Notes: generated from the sequence alone by a model not told the origin. 64,000 bases of DNA from Oscheius sp. JU75 (GCA_037178855.1 JASJZC010000002.1:6770501-6834500); one strand, 5' to 3'. Positions 14,191-24,900 are shown, numbered from the stretch's first letter. Made by a program: numbers and translations.

Positions 14191-16348
14191 TTATGATGGT
14201 CTCTTTACAGTAACTGGTTCTCGAGCCTTTGCCTTTTTCCCGATTGATCCAAAGACATGGGGACAGAACGGTGCAAGATGTAGAAATCTACCGCTTCCAG
14301 CCACGACTGTTAGATTGTTCTCGTGCCAAACTATCTGAAAAGTCTCTGAATCTTTTAAAAAGAACAAAAAGTACCTTCCCCTTACAGATGGTTGTTTCCG
14401 CCACCCCAGTAACTTTCATTCCCTCGAAGATGTTGTAGTCGCAAGCTTGATGATGACTGGTCGAAGAGATGGTCTTCTCTCCTCGTGGATTCCAAATGAC
14501 AATGTCGGCATCGCTCCCTGGACCAATACGACCCTTTTGTGGGTAACAGTTAAACAGTTTCGCCGCCACAGAACTGAAAAAGTTTCTCTGGACTCAAGGG
14601 TTTCGTCGCCTTCGCCGCAGTGCTGACTACAGAGCCAAAACATCGTGGGCTCGATCCCCACAAAAAAAAAGTTTTCACCTTTTCAGAAAAAGGTTTTTTT
14701 TTGGGTGTCTTTGGCCTCATACGTCTCTTTTCCATAAACTAGAGCCACAAATTCTGTACAGTCTTCAAACCAACCTTGTAACTGCAACAAATCTCATAGG
14801 ATCGAGTTTTCCCGTAGCCACTCCCTTTTCCCAGACGACAGACATCCTGTCCTCTAAGCCATTCAGTCCGTTGGGAATCTTCGTAAAGTCGTCCTTTCCA
14901 AGCAGTTTTTGGTGACAATTGAACGTGCAGTTGTCAGTTCCTGTCAAATTCAACAATCCGCTGGAAACCAGTCTTGGCAGTTTGTATTCTCTCACCAAGC
15001 TAGCAGATCCATCAGACTTGAGGGAGTTGTGGTATCCTTGCTCAGCGCCGGAGACATGACATAGCGGGAAGCGTGCAACCAGTCCTTGTCATAATAGTGT
15101 GATCCATCGGTTCCTAGACTGGCAGCGATTGGCTCTCCGAAGATTACTGCTCCTAGAATAGAATTGGATGGACAATCTGACAAAGACACGGCAATTCGAG
15201 AGGGATATGATAAGAAGGTAAGACCCCAAAAGTACATACCCTTCCGTCGATGGAACGCAATAGCATCCGCAGCTCCCTTTGACATGACGTGGACTACGTA
15301 AAGTGGACAGTTAGCCTGGACTGCCAAGACGCAGGCCCGGTTGGTTGCCTCGGCCTCCAACTAAACCTTGGTCTGAATCTTACAAAATTCGTATATACTT
15401 CTTCAGGTCGAGCCTGAGCGTGTCCCTCCGGCCCTTTGACTCCTGCAGCCAGTAACTCTTTACTTTTCGCCACAATGACTGGTCCATTCTCGGCGTGGAC
15501 TCTGGCCATGGCTCCTACTTTGACGCATTGTTTCATGCCTTCGTAAAACTCGTCGTCTCGGACCATGAACATTCCGGCATAGGCCATATAGAACTTGAAT
15601 GAGTTGATTCCTGTAACCTCTTCATATCATTTTGTCCCAGTCTTAACACGCCTCTGTCAACTTATCCAGAATATGTCAACTTGTACCACTTTGGTATCGG
15701 TCAATCTGTTCAAACCTCCCCTTTGTTTAATGTGTCTTGCCTTGATCTGATCTCTGGCGACCTGCGTATCTCTTACCTTGTCTCACAGTTAAACAGTTCC
15801 TTCACCCGGTCTGTCAAATCATCCTACTCACCAAACTCGGGTTGAGTAAGTGTCACCATCTGATCCTTGACTTCCTCTGTCCACGATGTAATTGCAACGG
15901 TAAGAGCATAGTCACAACAGACTTTTGGATCTGCCCAGTCTCTCCACTGCTTGTAGGCATCAATGGGAAGGGAATCCTTTGTGGGGATGACAAAGTCAAC
16001 TATCTGAAAAGGCACTGTTACTGTCCACCTTTCAGCTTACCATGGTCGTTCCACCCGAAAGAGCTGCCGCAGTTCCAGTGTAGAAATCATCCACGGCAGT
16101 CACTCCCATATAGGACAGCTGTAGATGAGTATGGGGATCAATCCCACCAGGAATAACCAGTCGGTCAGTTGCATCGATAACCATTGCTCCTTCTGGGACA
16201 GGAAGATCTTGATCTACTTTCCTGAGGTTTCTGTTAGTCTCATAAGATGAACAATCTACGAGATCGTCTCTCCTTCAACCAAGACATCTGCCTTGAACAT
16301 TTGATCGTCATTCACAACCGTTCCTCCTTTGATTAGAATAATAAACAT
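14191..16348 (-). CDS. dhp: Dihydropyrimidinase (cyclic amidohydrolase)
   Basis: Hydrolyses dihydrouracil and dihydrothymine to N-carbamoyl beta-amino acids, the second step of pyrimidine breakdown. Nine exons join in phase: 16260-16348, 16041-16221, 15832-16003, 15399-15610, 15240-15360, 14996-15152, 14775-14960, 14375-14573 and 14191-14334, giving 486 residues. The full metal-binding set is present: HTH (H60, H62), the lysine that is carbamylated in the family (K153 in [10 protein letters not shown]), H186 in RVHAENG, H242 in YVVHVMS and D320 in GTDNCTF. This separates it from the non-enzymatic CRMP/UNC-33 relatives, which have lost these residues. The C-terminus is short compared with the vertebrate tail. 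The intron 14574-14774 carries a tRNA-like insertion. Confidence 0.94.
14590..14670 (+). mobile_element. tRNA-related fragment in dihydropyrimidinase intron
   Basis: The plus strand contains 'gggctcgatcccca', a good RNA polymerase III B-box match, followed by an A-rich run of nine. The D-arm half is degraded. Read as a truncated tRNA-derived repeat; weaker than the copies at 20518 and 29950. Confidence 0.4.
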
Positions 16349-17111
16349 GTCTTGAAGTGGAAATATATAGCGGATTAAAACAGGAAGTGAGATAGAAGCC
16401 AGAATAACACTTCGTAGATTAAATCCAGAACAGAGACAGCAAGCAACTGTTGTTGCTTGGACCACGTGTGCCTCTGGAGGTGGGATGGTAAACATCCAGG
16501 ATAACAATGAATATACCGTTGCTAATTCAGAGAATTTTAAAGGGCTGTCCGGGAAATATCGCCTTTATTTCGGGGAATTTAAATTTGAATTTGTTCGGGG
16601 AAAAGGTTCATTGAATCGGTAAAGTCAGTCTACAGTAATGACTTCGTAAACCTTCTTTTTCTTTGCTACTGGTTCTCCAGGATACACTTCAAAGAGAGTT
16701 TGGTACGCCCAGGTAGCATAGTCCGCTGAAAAGAGTTTCTGATAGGCACTTGGATTACACCTACGAACTTGACAAAACTTCTGCATGATGGTTTTAAATT
16801 TAGGAAGGGCCGACCAAGCATGAAGAAACTGTTGGAGACTGTCTTGCTTTGAGAAAGAGGCCATAAATGAGAGCAGGTGCGGCCACCTTTTCACAGCCAA
16901 AGTGACGGCTCTATCTCAAGTTCTCTCATTCCATCATCTGCAGGAGCTGATCTGTAGATGGAAAACATGAGAACGGAGGGTTAGTTCTGGTCCAATTCCT
17001 TGCGGAAACCGTGTCGGCATGCGGTCCAGAAGACAGAAAATTTCTATGGAAGTGACAGCGGACGATGAAGGGACATGCAGTTGTGTCGTAGAGAGCCTCG
17101 TCAAATCTCTA
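16349..17111. other. Spacer with an unassigned open segment
   Basis: A minus-strand frame of about 90 codons at 16625-16900 is preceded by an acceptor-like 'gagatag' and ends in a basic KKKKVYEVITVD tail. It resembles a last exon but I recognise no family. Any upstream exons would lie beyond the retrotransposon at 17.1-20.1 kb. I cannot tell whether it is a gene remnant or chance. Confidence 0.3.
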
Positions 17112-20072
17112 TTTATTTTATTTTATTTATTCGCTCTATCAAGTCTATTATTATCGACTAGAGCGTTTCTGAGAGTAGACCATTCCATATTAGAGTTCCT
17201 CCACCATGTAGAACCCGCTAACGCTGTGATTTCATCAGACCACCTGCACTTTTGTCCTCCGGGTCTTCTTTTTCCGTCTCTCGGATACCACTCTGTGATC
17301 TTCTTCACCCATCTGCTCGGTTCCATGTTTGTAATCCTCTCGGCCCAGCTAAGTTTCTTATTAACCGCCATCGTCTTCCAGTCGTTCAATTTAGATGTAC
17401 GTCTCAGTCGTTGATTTGTCCATCGGTCTAGCATCGAGATGCCTAACATTCTTCTCTCTAACTTGTGTTGCGCGACCCTTAAAGATTTCCTGTCAGAGTC
17501 TCGAAGCATCCAGGATTCAGCTCCGAAGAGGACAATCGGTGTCACAACAGCTTCGAAGAGATGTCTTCTCTTGCTCAGATGGATAGTGCGGTCGCATAGC
17601 AGCTTTCTATTTTCGTTGAACTTCCAGTAACCCAGTCCAATCCGTCGTTTCATCTCTGCATTATCGGCAATTGGTATGGAAATCTTCGATCCTAGAAAGG
17701 TGAAGGTATCCACAAACTTGACATTCTCTCCGAAGACAGAAATCGGTGCTCGTCCTTTGGTGGATGACATTGCGACTGTCTTCTCAAAGTTGATCTTTAG
17801 GCCCACTTTACCAAGACTATCTGTCAGTTTGACCAACATTCTCTCCAATTCGGGACGACTTTTGGCAAAGATCACGAGGTCGTCGGCGTAGGCAAGAAGA
17901 GGTAGTTGCTCGCCGTTGATTTTCAGCCCATCTTGGTCCCAATCGATGTTGTTGACAGCGTAAGCCAGGACGGAGTTGAAGTGTTGAGGGCTCATCCTGT
18001 CTCCCTGTCTGACTCTGCGTCTAATAGGAACGAGTATCTTTGATCCATTGACTAGAATGTTGGTAGACGAGGCCTCATAGAGTCGTTGGAGAAGTAGTAT
18101 CAGCTGTCTCGGGACACCTCTGTCGATAAGCGAGTTCCATGTCTTGATCCAGTCTACCGTGTCGAAAGCTTTGCGACTGTCGATGAAGCATAAGTAGAGA
18201 CGAACTTGATACTCGGAGCATTTTTCAATAATCTGTTTGACGCAGTGTGTATTGTCTGCTACTGAGTAGCCCTTCTTGAATCCCGTTTGCCATTCATCCT
18301 CTGTTTCCATTAGATAGTGTGACATCCGGTAGAGCATCGTTCTTGTCATAACTTTCCATGAGCATTGGAGGAGAGTGATCGGCCGGAAGTTTGAAGGGTT
18401 ATTCGGATCTCCTGACTTGTATAACAGTTTGACCATACCTTCTGTCAATTCAGGCGGTATGTCGTCTCCTCTGAGCAGAAAGTTCATCATACTTGTAAGA
18501 AGAGGTACGGCTTGACTTCTGGCGTGGTACATCAGCATTGGTGTTATTGAGTCGGATCCTGGACTCCCGTTTCTTTTCATCAGTCGGATTGTCTTATCAA
18601 CTTCTTCCGGTAGAATGAGAGGGATTGCCTCATCGTTTCCATGTTGGTGCATCACGTCAGTAGCGTCATCTTTGTAGAGGGAAGAGAAAATTTTTTTGAC
18701 TGTATCCTCTGTGAGCTTTTGAGAGTAGTACCCATCTGCATCCTGAACCATCATCTTCCTCGACGTGATCTGGCTCTTTCGTTCAGCTTTCTTCACTGAT
18801 CTTCCGGATATCACAGCGTTGCGGAGGAGACTATCCTTACGTTCCTCCAGATCGTCTCGAAAGCTTCTTCTAGCCAGTGCTTTCAGAAGTGTGAAGTTAA
18901 GTCGGCCGGTTTCAGTAGAATCTTTCGAAGCCTCATATCGTCGTCTAAGGAGGTCCTTTGTTCTAGCGGAGACTCTTGGTACCATCGGCACGATTGATGT
19001 AGAAGCCTCGGCAGCGTTTTTGATAACTGTCGCCGTCATTTCATATGCCATCTTTGCATCGTCTGGTGAATTAGGGAGTCCCTGTCTTTCCTGTTCGCAT
19101 CTTCTTTTGAACGTTTCGACATTGAGCTCTTCTTGAGGCATCTTCTGCTTTTGGTAGAACTTTCTCTTCATTTCCATTTTTATCTCCATGCGCATCATAC
19201 GATGATCGGAATCTACATTGAATCGTCTCATAACCGCCACGTTTTTGACAGACATCGAATATGGAGCCGCAATATGGTCGATCTGGTGGAAGCTTTTCTT
19301 GTCGGGCGCATGCCACGTCCATAGTAGCTCATCCGGTTTTGGGAAGAACGAAGACCAGATACGGAGAGAATGTTGTCTGCATAGTTCGACCAGCTGTTCT
19401 CCTCTTTGTGTTCCTTCTCCGATTGTACTATGTCCGACAATATTTGCATTTGAATCGTCCCTCTGTATTCGGCAATTGAAATCGCCTGCCAAGATGGTAT
19501 TGTGGTTTCTGGGGCATCTCCGAATTGCTTCATTTACGATATCCAGGAGTTCTTCGTACTCGGCGTCGTCATATAAGGAGGTAGGCGCGTAGGCTAGGAC
19601 CAGATAAAGACGTTTTGATGGAAGCTGTAGAGTTGCAAGTCGAGGGGATATTGGTCGGAACACGGTTTCCTTTGACAGCTCTTTCCGGATGATAAAAGAG
19701 ACTCCGTGTTGGCTAACATTGTTGTGGCCGCTATGGTATAGTAGAGCATACTCGTCGGGTAGAGACAGACATCCGGGTCCTCGTATCCTTGTTTCCGAAA
19801 GGAATATGACATCCCATCGGATTTCCTTCAGTGCGTTGCTCATCTCCAGTAGTCGAGCCTGACCGGCGAGCGTTCTGACGTTCATGTGGCATATGAAGAA
19901 GGAGGAAGATTGGTGTCTTTTTCTCAGCGATGGAACAGTACCTCTCGTGCTTGTCCAGGGCATTGTCGAAAGGGAGTCTTCAATTGTCGATAGGCTCCGT
20001 CCGTGGAAACGGGTAGGCTACCCGTATCCGAGTAGAGCTTGGAAGCGGACGACTTTTCTTGGTGACGACAAG
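17112..20072 (-). mobile_element. RTE-type non-LTR retrotransposon, apparently full length
   Basis: A single long frame (see 17123-19963) is flanked on its 3' side by a short tandem tail of TAAAA-type units (about 17112-17135 on the plus strand), as is usual for RTE elements. The strings tcaaatctctat (17101-17112) and tcaaagatctctat (20073-20086) flank the element and form a probable target-site duplication with a 2-nt indel. The insertion abuts the 3' side of a TTR-like gene. Boundaries are accurate to within about 15 nt. Confidence 0.8.
17123..19963 (-). CDS. Endonuclease-reverse transcriptase of RTE element
   Basis: An uninterrupted 946-codon frame. Residues ~20-260 form an apurinic-type endonuclease domain (HMNVRTL, FLSETRIRG, GDFNCRI, SDHRMM). 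A reverse transcriptase occupies about 430-760, with FIDSRKAFD, RQGDRMSP and the catalytic YADDLV near residue 697. The C-terminal part has the WVKKITEWYPRDGKRRPGG segment typical of RTE-clade proteins. It nicks target DNA and copies the element RNA by target-primed reverse transcription. The absence of stops or frameshifts suggests a young copy. Clade placement is from memory of motif style. Confidence 0.92.
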   Translation of the reverse strand: MPWTSTRGTVPSLRKRHQSSSFFICHMNVRTLAGQARLLEMSNALKEIRWDVIFLSETRIRGPGCLSLPDEYALLYHSGHNNVSQHGVSFIIRKELSKETVFRPISPRLATLQLPSKRLYLVLAYAPTSLYDDAEYEELLDIVNEAIRRCPRNHNTILAGDFNCRIQRDDSNANIVGHSTIGEGTQRGEQLVELCRQHSLRIWSSFFPKPDELLWTWHAPDKKSFHQIDHIAAPYSMSVKNVAVMRRFNVDSDHRMMRMEIKMEMKRKFYQKQKMPQEELNVETFKRRCEQERQGLPNSPDDAKMAYEMTATVIKNAAEASTSIVPMVPRVSARTKDLLRRRYEASKDSTETGRLNFTLLKALARRSFRDDLEERKDSLLRNAVISGRSVKKAERKSQITSRKMMVQDADGYYSQKLTEDTVKKIFSSLYKDDATDVMHQHGNDEAIPLILPEEVDKTIRLMKRNGSPGSDSITPMLMYHARSQAVPLLTSMMNFLLRGDDIPPELTEGMVKLLYKSGDPNNPSNFRPITLLQCSWKVMTRTMLYRMSHYLMETEDEWQTGFKKGYSVADNTHCVKQIIEKCSEYQVRLYLCFIDSRKAFDTVDWIKTWNSLIDRGVPRQLILLLQRLYEASSTNILVNGSKILVPIRRRVRQGDRMSPQHFNSVLAYAVNNIDWDQDGLKINGEQLPLLAYADDLVIFAKSRPELERMLVKLTDSLGKVGLKINFEKTVAMSSTKGRAPISVFGENVKFVDTFTFLGSKISIPIADNAEMKRRIGLGYWKFNENRKLLCDRTIHLSKRRHLFEAVVTPIVLFGAESWMLRDSDRKSLRVAQHKLERRMLGISMLDRWTNQRLRRTSKLNDWKTMAVNKKLSWAERITNMEPSRWVKKITEWYPRDGKRRPGGQKCRWSDEITALAGSTWWRNSNMEWSTLRNALVDNNRLDRANK

Positions 20073-20204
20073 TCAAAGATCTCTATATAGTCAACTGTCT
20101 TTATAATGAAGATTCATTCCCTAGATGTCTCTCTGTCTTTCTGCCATCCTGGAACAATGTGTGAGGTGAATAAATCTTTATGTACATCTTATTACAGGCA
20201 GTCT

Positions 20205-20989
20205 TCAGTTCAGACAGTCAGTGGTCTGTTTAATGGACTGATTAGCCAGATTCAAGGTTCCGATATCGAAGACCTGGGTAGGATAGGCTCCACTAGTCAC
20301 GTAGTTGTCAGGGATGGTAATACCGATCTTCTTGTAGCAGCGATCGTTATAGTTGCATTTGTGGTAGATGTTCAACTTGGGGTCAATGGTAGAGATCTCG
20401 GTCTTAGAGCCCTGGAGACGGAACTCTCCGTTCTGATTCGTGCTTTCTTCGTCCAACTTTTTGTCAATGGCTGAAAAGGCACTTCTATAGCAAAAGCAAC
20501 AGCTTTAGCGCTCGGTACTTGTGGACAAAGGTTCAACATGTGTTTTTGGATTGTTAAAAAACGAAAGCAGCAGTCTACCAAACTTGGGCCGCTCCAACAT
20601 CAATTCGGCGTACTAACCACTAGACTATCAATACGAGGCGGCTCCGAAACTTGAAAGACCACAAAAGTATAGGGTACCGGCGCATGTTTAGCAAAATAAA
20701 ACTCACTGGTCTCCTTCTCGTAGAGCTTCACTTTGACATTGGCAGCAGGCTGTCCATTGCAGAGCAGTTTTCCCTTGACGGCGATGGATTGAACGGAGCC
20801 GAAGGAACCGATCGCTTTGAGACCAAAACGTAGACCCGTTGAGGCAATAGTTTGGCTTCGTTCTTTTGCCGTCTGCATGAGTCTACCGGATCCTTTGGTA
20901 CCAAGTCGAGCAGTAGACTGTATTCTTCCAACTCCAAGCAGAGTACTGGCTGGGACGACGAGAGCGAGTAGACAGAGGAGGTAGTTCAT
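20205..20989 (-). CDS. Transthyretin-like protein 1 (with 42-residue insertion)
   Basis: Secreted nematode TTR-like domain protein; members bind unknown small ligands or act as extracellular signals. Exons 20707-20989 and 20205-20470 give 182 residues, about 43 longer than the sister gene at 31953. A signal peptide (MNYLLCLLALVVPAS) precedes LLGVG. The extra residues sit between GRIQSTA and VKGKLLCNG. The distal part of the insert, FGSVQSIAVKGKLLCNG, matches the start of the TTR gene at 26984 instead of the sister. The domain core is standard: KVKLYEKE, STIDPKLNIYHKCNYN, CYKKIGITIPDNY, final TDCLN, with four conserved Cys. The phase-1 intron carries a tRNA-like insertion. The 3' side is bounded by the retrotransposon. 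Expression is unproven. Confidence 0.85.
20518..20688 (-). mobile_element. tRNA-related SINE-like insertion with empty site in paralogue
   Basis: Both ends of this intron match the intron at 32107-32169 of the sister gene, but 171 nt are inserted. On the minus strand the insert contains 'tagtctagtggttagtacg', a good D-arm/A-box match, then 'gcggcccaagtttggtag' at T-arm spacing. The immediate target looks like a short TA. Confidence 0.75.
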
Positions 20990-22123
20990 GATTGTATGTA
21001 GCTACAACTGGTAGCGGCAATGGCCGAATAAGCCCTTTAAGAACAATTGACGGCTCGTGTCAACATGAAATATTTGTATTGCTGGGCGGTAAAACCGAAA
21101 GACAAAAACTTGAGAGAAATGGCGACAAAGCAAGAGTATGAAATCATCAACAATTACTGGTGAGTCACTGAGGCTTTAAGAGAAGTAGTTCACTTCGACC
21201 CAGACGCTGAACCACTGCAAAAACTGTTCCGAGCTGGAGCTCCCCAGAGAGAATGACTGAAAGATAGAAAGGCAGTGACTATGATCAGCTACAAACCAAG
21301 ATGCGAGTCGGATCGTGAGGCCACTTGTTCTTTATAACTGCGTAAGAGTACAACACCCACAACTCTTTGAATAAAACTCTCACTTTGACATGATCCTGCC
21401 AGCAGTTAGTTCACGAAGGATCCTCAAGGGGGCAGTACGAAAGCAGTCCCAGTGCTAGGGAATTTCAGAGACCATCAAGAGCCCAAAGTATGTATGTGAC
21501 GAAGGAAAGAATGGGATTAAAGATGACTTTAGAGAGATTGGTATAGATTGGTGTGTAGCCTAACAGAACGACAGTCAAGAGAGTTGACCACATTGGCAGC
21601 GGAATGAACTTATACAATACAGACTGTCACTTGACCATCAACGAAGCCTATTTAGAGGAAACTGTCAAAGCCGATTAATCCTAAACCTTCTGTATATGTC
21701 TGTCCTCTGGAAAACTAACGAGAAGACAAGCTGTGCTCCTGCGTGCTGGGAGGAACTACCTGGTGGAAGCAGTTGAAATGTTCAGGTAGACTTATGTCTG
21801 TTCTGTTACGGTGGAAGCCACAGGCGTAAAGGCCCTGGATAATGTTTCTTAACTGCTTCGACTACTAGCTTCACGCTAATTTCTGTTGGCTTTGTCGCTG
21901 TGTCCCAATTTCATTGCCTTCCTGTCCCTGTCCCTTGCTCGTCGCATGTTGATAGTGTTACTGCTCAGATGGCATCGGATCAAAAACACAGATGTTTATG
22001 TAGCAGACGACACTGCTTACATCTTTTCGTTCCATGTTTTCCGGCAACCGTATTCGGTTGTCCCCTTTACTTTCTTTCTTCACTTCGGTTTGGCAGTATT
22101 TAGATCTCTCCAATTTGTTAATC
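20990..22123. other. Spacer, mostly duplicated arm
   Basis: Up to 21716 this is the non-coding part of the inverted arm (TTR promoter side). From there to the MITE I see no supported gene or repeat. Confidence 0.6.
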
Positions 22124-22494
22124 TATATATATGTTGCAGTTCAAAGTGTTTTTCAGTTCAAACTGTTCTGAACTAGTTCAAACTGTTCCAACACTTTGAA
22201 CTAGTTCAAACTGTTCTATTTCAGTTCGAAGTGTTTTACGGCAGTTCAAACATTTTATAATTTGATTGATGAAAAGAAAATAAAAAGGTAAAAACATCCA
22301 AAAATCTGATAAAAACGCACCACAAATGACTAAAAAGAAATAAATACATTTTGAACTAGTTCAAAACAGTTTGAACTGCCGTAAAACACTTCGAACTGAA
22401 ATAGAACACTTCGAACTAGTTCAAAGTGTTGAAACAGTTTGAACTAGTTTAAAACAGTTTGAACTGAAAAACACTTTGAACTGCAACATATATA
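22124..22494. mobile_element. Foldback MITE with ~135-bp terminal inverted repeats
   Basis: The left end tatatatatgttgcagttc and the right end, read in reverse complement, agree almost perfectly for roughly 135 bp, flanking an AT-rich centre of about 100 bp. Both arms are built from tandem, partly palindromic units such as TTGAACTAGTTCAA and ttcgaagtgtt. There is no coding frame. The likely target is TA within a TATATA run. This fits a non-autonomous DNA transposon of foldback type. Confidence 0.9.
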
Positions 22495-24900
22495 AGCTTT
22501 AATTCAGATCCTTTTTTTAATTCAGATTCAGCTGATTCACTTTACCGTGCAGAAGACGAGTTATTTGGAGCAAGTTATAAAAACAGCTTTGAGCTGCATT
22601 GGGTCAGATGATATGGAAATGGTCAAGAACGCCTTGGAATTTCTTCATCGAGCTTCTTGGAGAGATCCATTGGTGCAAGTGAGTCACTGCCTAGCTTGAT
22701 GTTTCTGTTAGTGACAGGTGTGAGTTTCGCCGCCCACCAACTCTTATCCAACAGCATCGATATGCTGCTATTTTCTTTTGTTCTCGTCTCGGTTCCGTTC
22801 GTTATTCTGTAACTGTTACTCTGTTACCTCGGACATGTCGAGGCCTGCCAAGGGATTAGGTTTGCAAGTCATTGCGACGAGAAACTTTGTAGGGGAATGT
22901 AGCTCCTTACCCGGTAATTTAACTAAGAGAATTTCGAATAGGATACCAAGAAGGATAGAAAGGACTGTATTAAAATGTGGCAGGTTGATATGAGGGGACA
23001 GCTGGCTACTCTTGGAAGATACATTGAGAGTCGGGAAGACTAGGAGGGTGCAGAATCGAGCAGATTGAGCGGATTTGGGAAATTAGTAAAAAGCGACGGA
23101 CACGAATTGGAAATGACACACTGACAGAGTGATGCCGCGAGATTGAAATGGCTCATAGTGGCAGGGACAATTGTGAAGTTATGAGCAGCTTCAAGCTCTT
23201 TTCTTGCATACGCGGTCAAAGTGGGTATGGGGTTGGAAAGAGTCTCTCTGTACGCAATGTGTTTAGGCTGCGATAACGAAGCAAAAAGAGATAGTCATTG
23301 ATACTGACCAGCATTCAACTGTCACTCAGCCAAGATCCAGGACTGAAAAGGATCAAGAATGTAGCAATGACCACTCCCCGCTCGTTGGTCAAAAAACTGT
23401 CCATCTACCTAAGTTAAAATCTTGCAGTTTTTGAGCCAATCCACAAAACAAGATGGTCCAACTCCATGTAGCTACCTATTCTCAGTTGCCGGAGATGAGA
23501 ATACCAGATCTGGTTCAGAGGTCAGAAAGATGATTCTTTCCTCACCGGTACTTCTTTCTTGGGTAAGTCACTGTCACTCTCACAACTCAGACGATCCGCA
23601 CTTTTTCCTAACCATGGAGGATTTCTCTCAAGCCCTGACCGTAATTTTTGGTATTCAAATAGCTACTGTTTCCAGCTAAGTGTTGTAGGAGATGGGCTCA
23701 TAACTGGTAACTCAATTTCCTCGCTCATCTTCACGACATTTTCCGATTCAATAAAACCAGTTTTTCTTGTTATTTGGAGATAGTTGGTACAGTTTCTCAG
23801 AGAAGTTTTCTTGACTCTGGCGTCCGACCGAAAAGCCTTTTCAAACATACTGCTGACTGCGATTGCGTAGGAGGGATTATTACAAATATAGGTCAGCTGT
23901 TTTTTGACTTCTACTCTAGTACGATATCAATACCTGATTAATTTCCATTTTCCAGGGTCCTTTTCTATATGATATGGTTCAACAGGCTAAATTTTGCAGC
24001 CTTCGTTTCTTCCCTAACAGCTTCGGAACAGCCACGGTCAAGTCTGTTTCGAAAAGAGTACCTCTACTATCAAAAGCACGATGGTTTCTGTGGAGAACTC
24101 TCTCTCTCTCTCTCTCTCTTTGTTTATTTGTCCGAGTTCACGAAACAGAAGCGAGCCAATTATGTTGTCCAGAAGTTTTTTTGTTCAGAAAAAGTTATTG
24201 CCTAAATTGGGCAGCAAGTCAACTTTGGGTGTGCTCTAGAACTTTACTTCTGTCCCAGTGAAGCCATTGGAAGCCTTTTGTTACTACGAAGCGGGGCAGC
24301 CGCCGCTGCAAACTGAAGGCAAAAGGACGGCGAAGTCATCGGAGATGGTTGATTAAAAAGAAAGTGTGCAAAAAGTGGGTCGAGGATTGAAGGTGGGGGA
24401 TTCAGGACAATGATAACCCACTCGACAGCGGACCACACGTCTCTCCTCCTGTTTGACGGGACTTTTATACCCGGCAAGGCGCAATCTTTCGAAATCGTAC
24501 GGGCCCGGGCGGGTCTTTCCCTGGTGGTAGAGACGGAGAGGAGCGTGCTTTTCCCTTTTACGTACTGCAAAAATGGTTTGAATCTTGAAAATTTCCTCGG
24601 GGTCACTCACGAACTGTCTCGGCTCTTCGTTTTATGATCTAAAACATTGTTGCGGACAATGCCTGAAGTGCTTTTATTTTTTTCATATCAGTTGTTTCTG
24701 GTTATATTTGATATCAAAAGACTCCGTACATGACATCCCGTCGATCGACACCCTCTTTGACGGAAAATTTTGCAAAAATTCTTAGAAGGGTGTGCATCTC
24801 GTCCAAGCGGTCTTTCCTGCCGACCAGTGCCCTTTTCTAGGCCATATTTCCGCTTTCCAAGCAGATTTTTTTTTTGCTGACTAATTTACCATTTCCAGGG
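22495..24900. other. Spacer with one unassigned exon-like segment
   Basis: At 22526-22678 (plus) a 51-codon frame lies between 'ttaattcag' and 'gtgagt'; it reads IQLIHFTVQKTSYLEQ and looks alpha-helical, as in HEAT/ARM repeats. A second open block lies at 23429-23520. I could not join them into a gene. The rest, apart from repeat A at 24078-24335, shows nothing I can support. Confidence 0.4.
24078..24335 (+). repeat. Interspersed repeat A, near full copy with CT tract
   Basis: Same block order as the copies at 6615 and 57425: 'gcacgatggtttctgtgg', a CT run, 'agaagcgagccaattatg', 'gtcaactttgggtgtgct', 'ttactacgaagcgg', 'gcaaactgaaggc'. It lies upstream of the PGAM5 gene. Confidence 0.85.

Larger units (their letters stand above)
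20093..21716 (-). repeat. Inverted duplication, left arm
   Basis: Matches 30932-32549 in inverted orientation, including the TTR-like gene, its promoter and several hundred bases of upstream spacer. By eye the arms are roughly 90% identical outside three indels: a 171-nt intron insertion and a 126-nt coding insertion in this arm, and a 284-nt segment (31477-31760) in the other. The left end coincides with the retrotransposon insertion. Confidence 0.9.

Noticed and set aside
16625-16900. Minus-strand 91-codon frame as a gene
   Set aside because: Acceptor-like start and tidy end, but no upstream exons and no family; left as an unassigned segment.
24353-24610. Two overlapping minus-strand frames upstream of PGAM5
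   Set aside because: Both are open, so neither is favoured; low-complexity basic composition in a likely promoter region.
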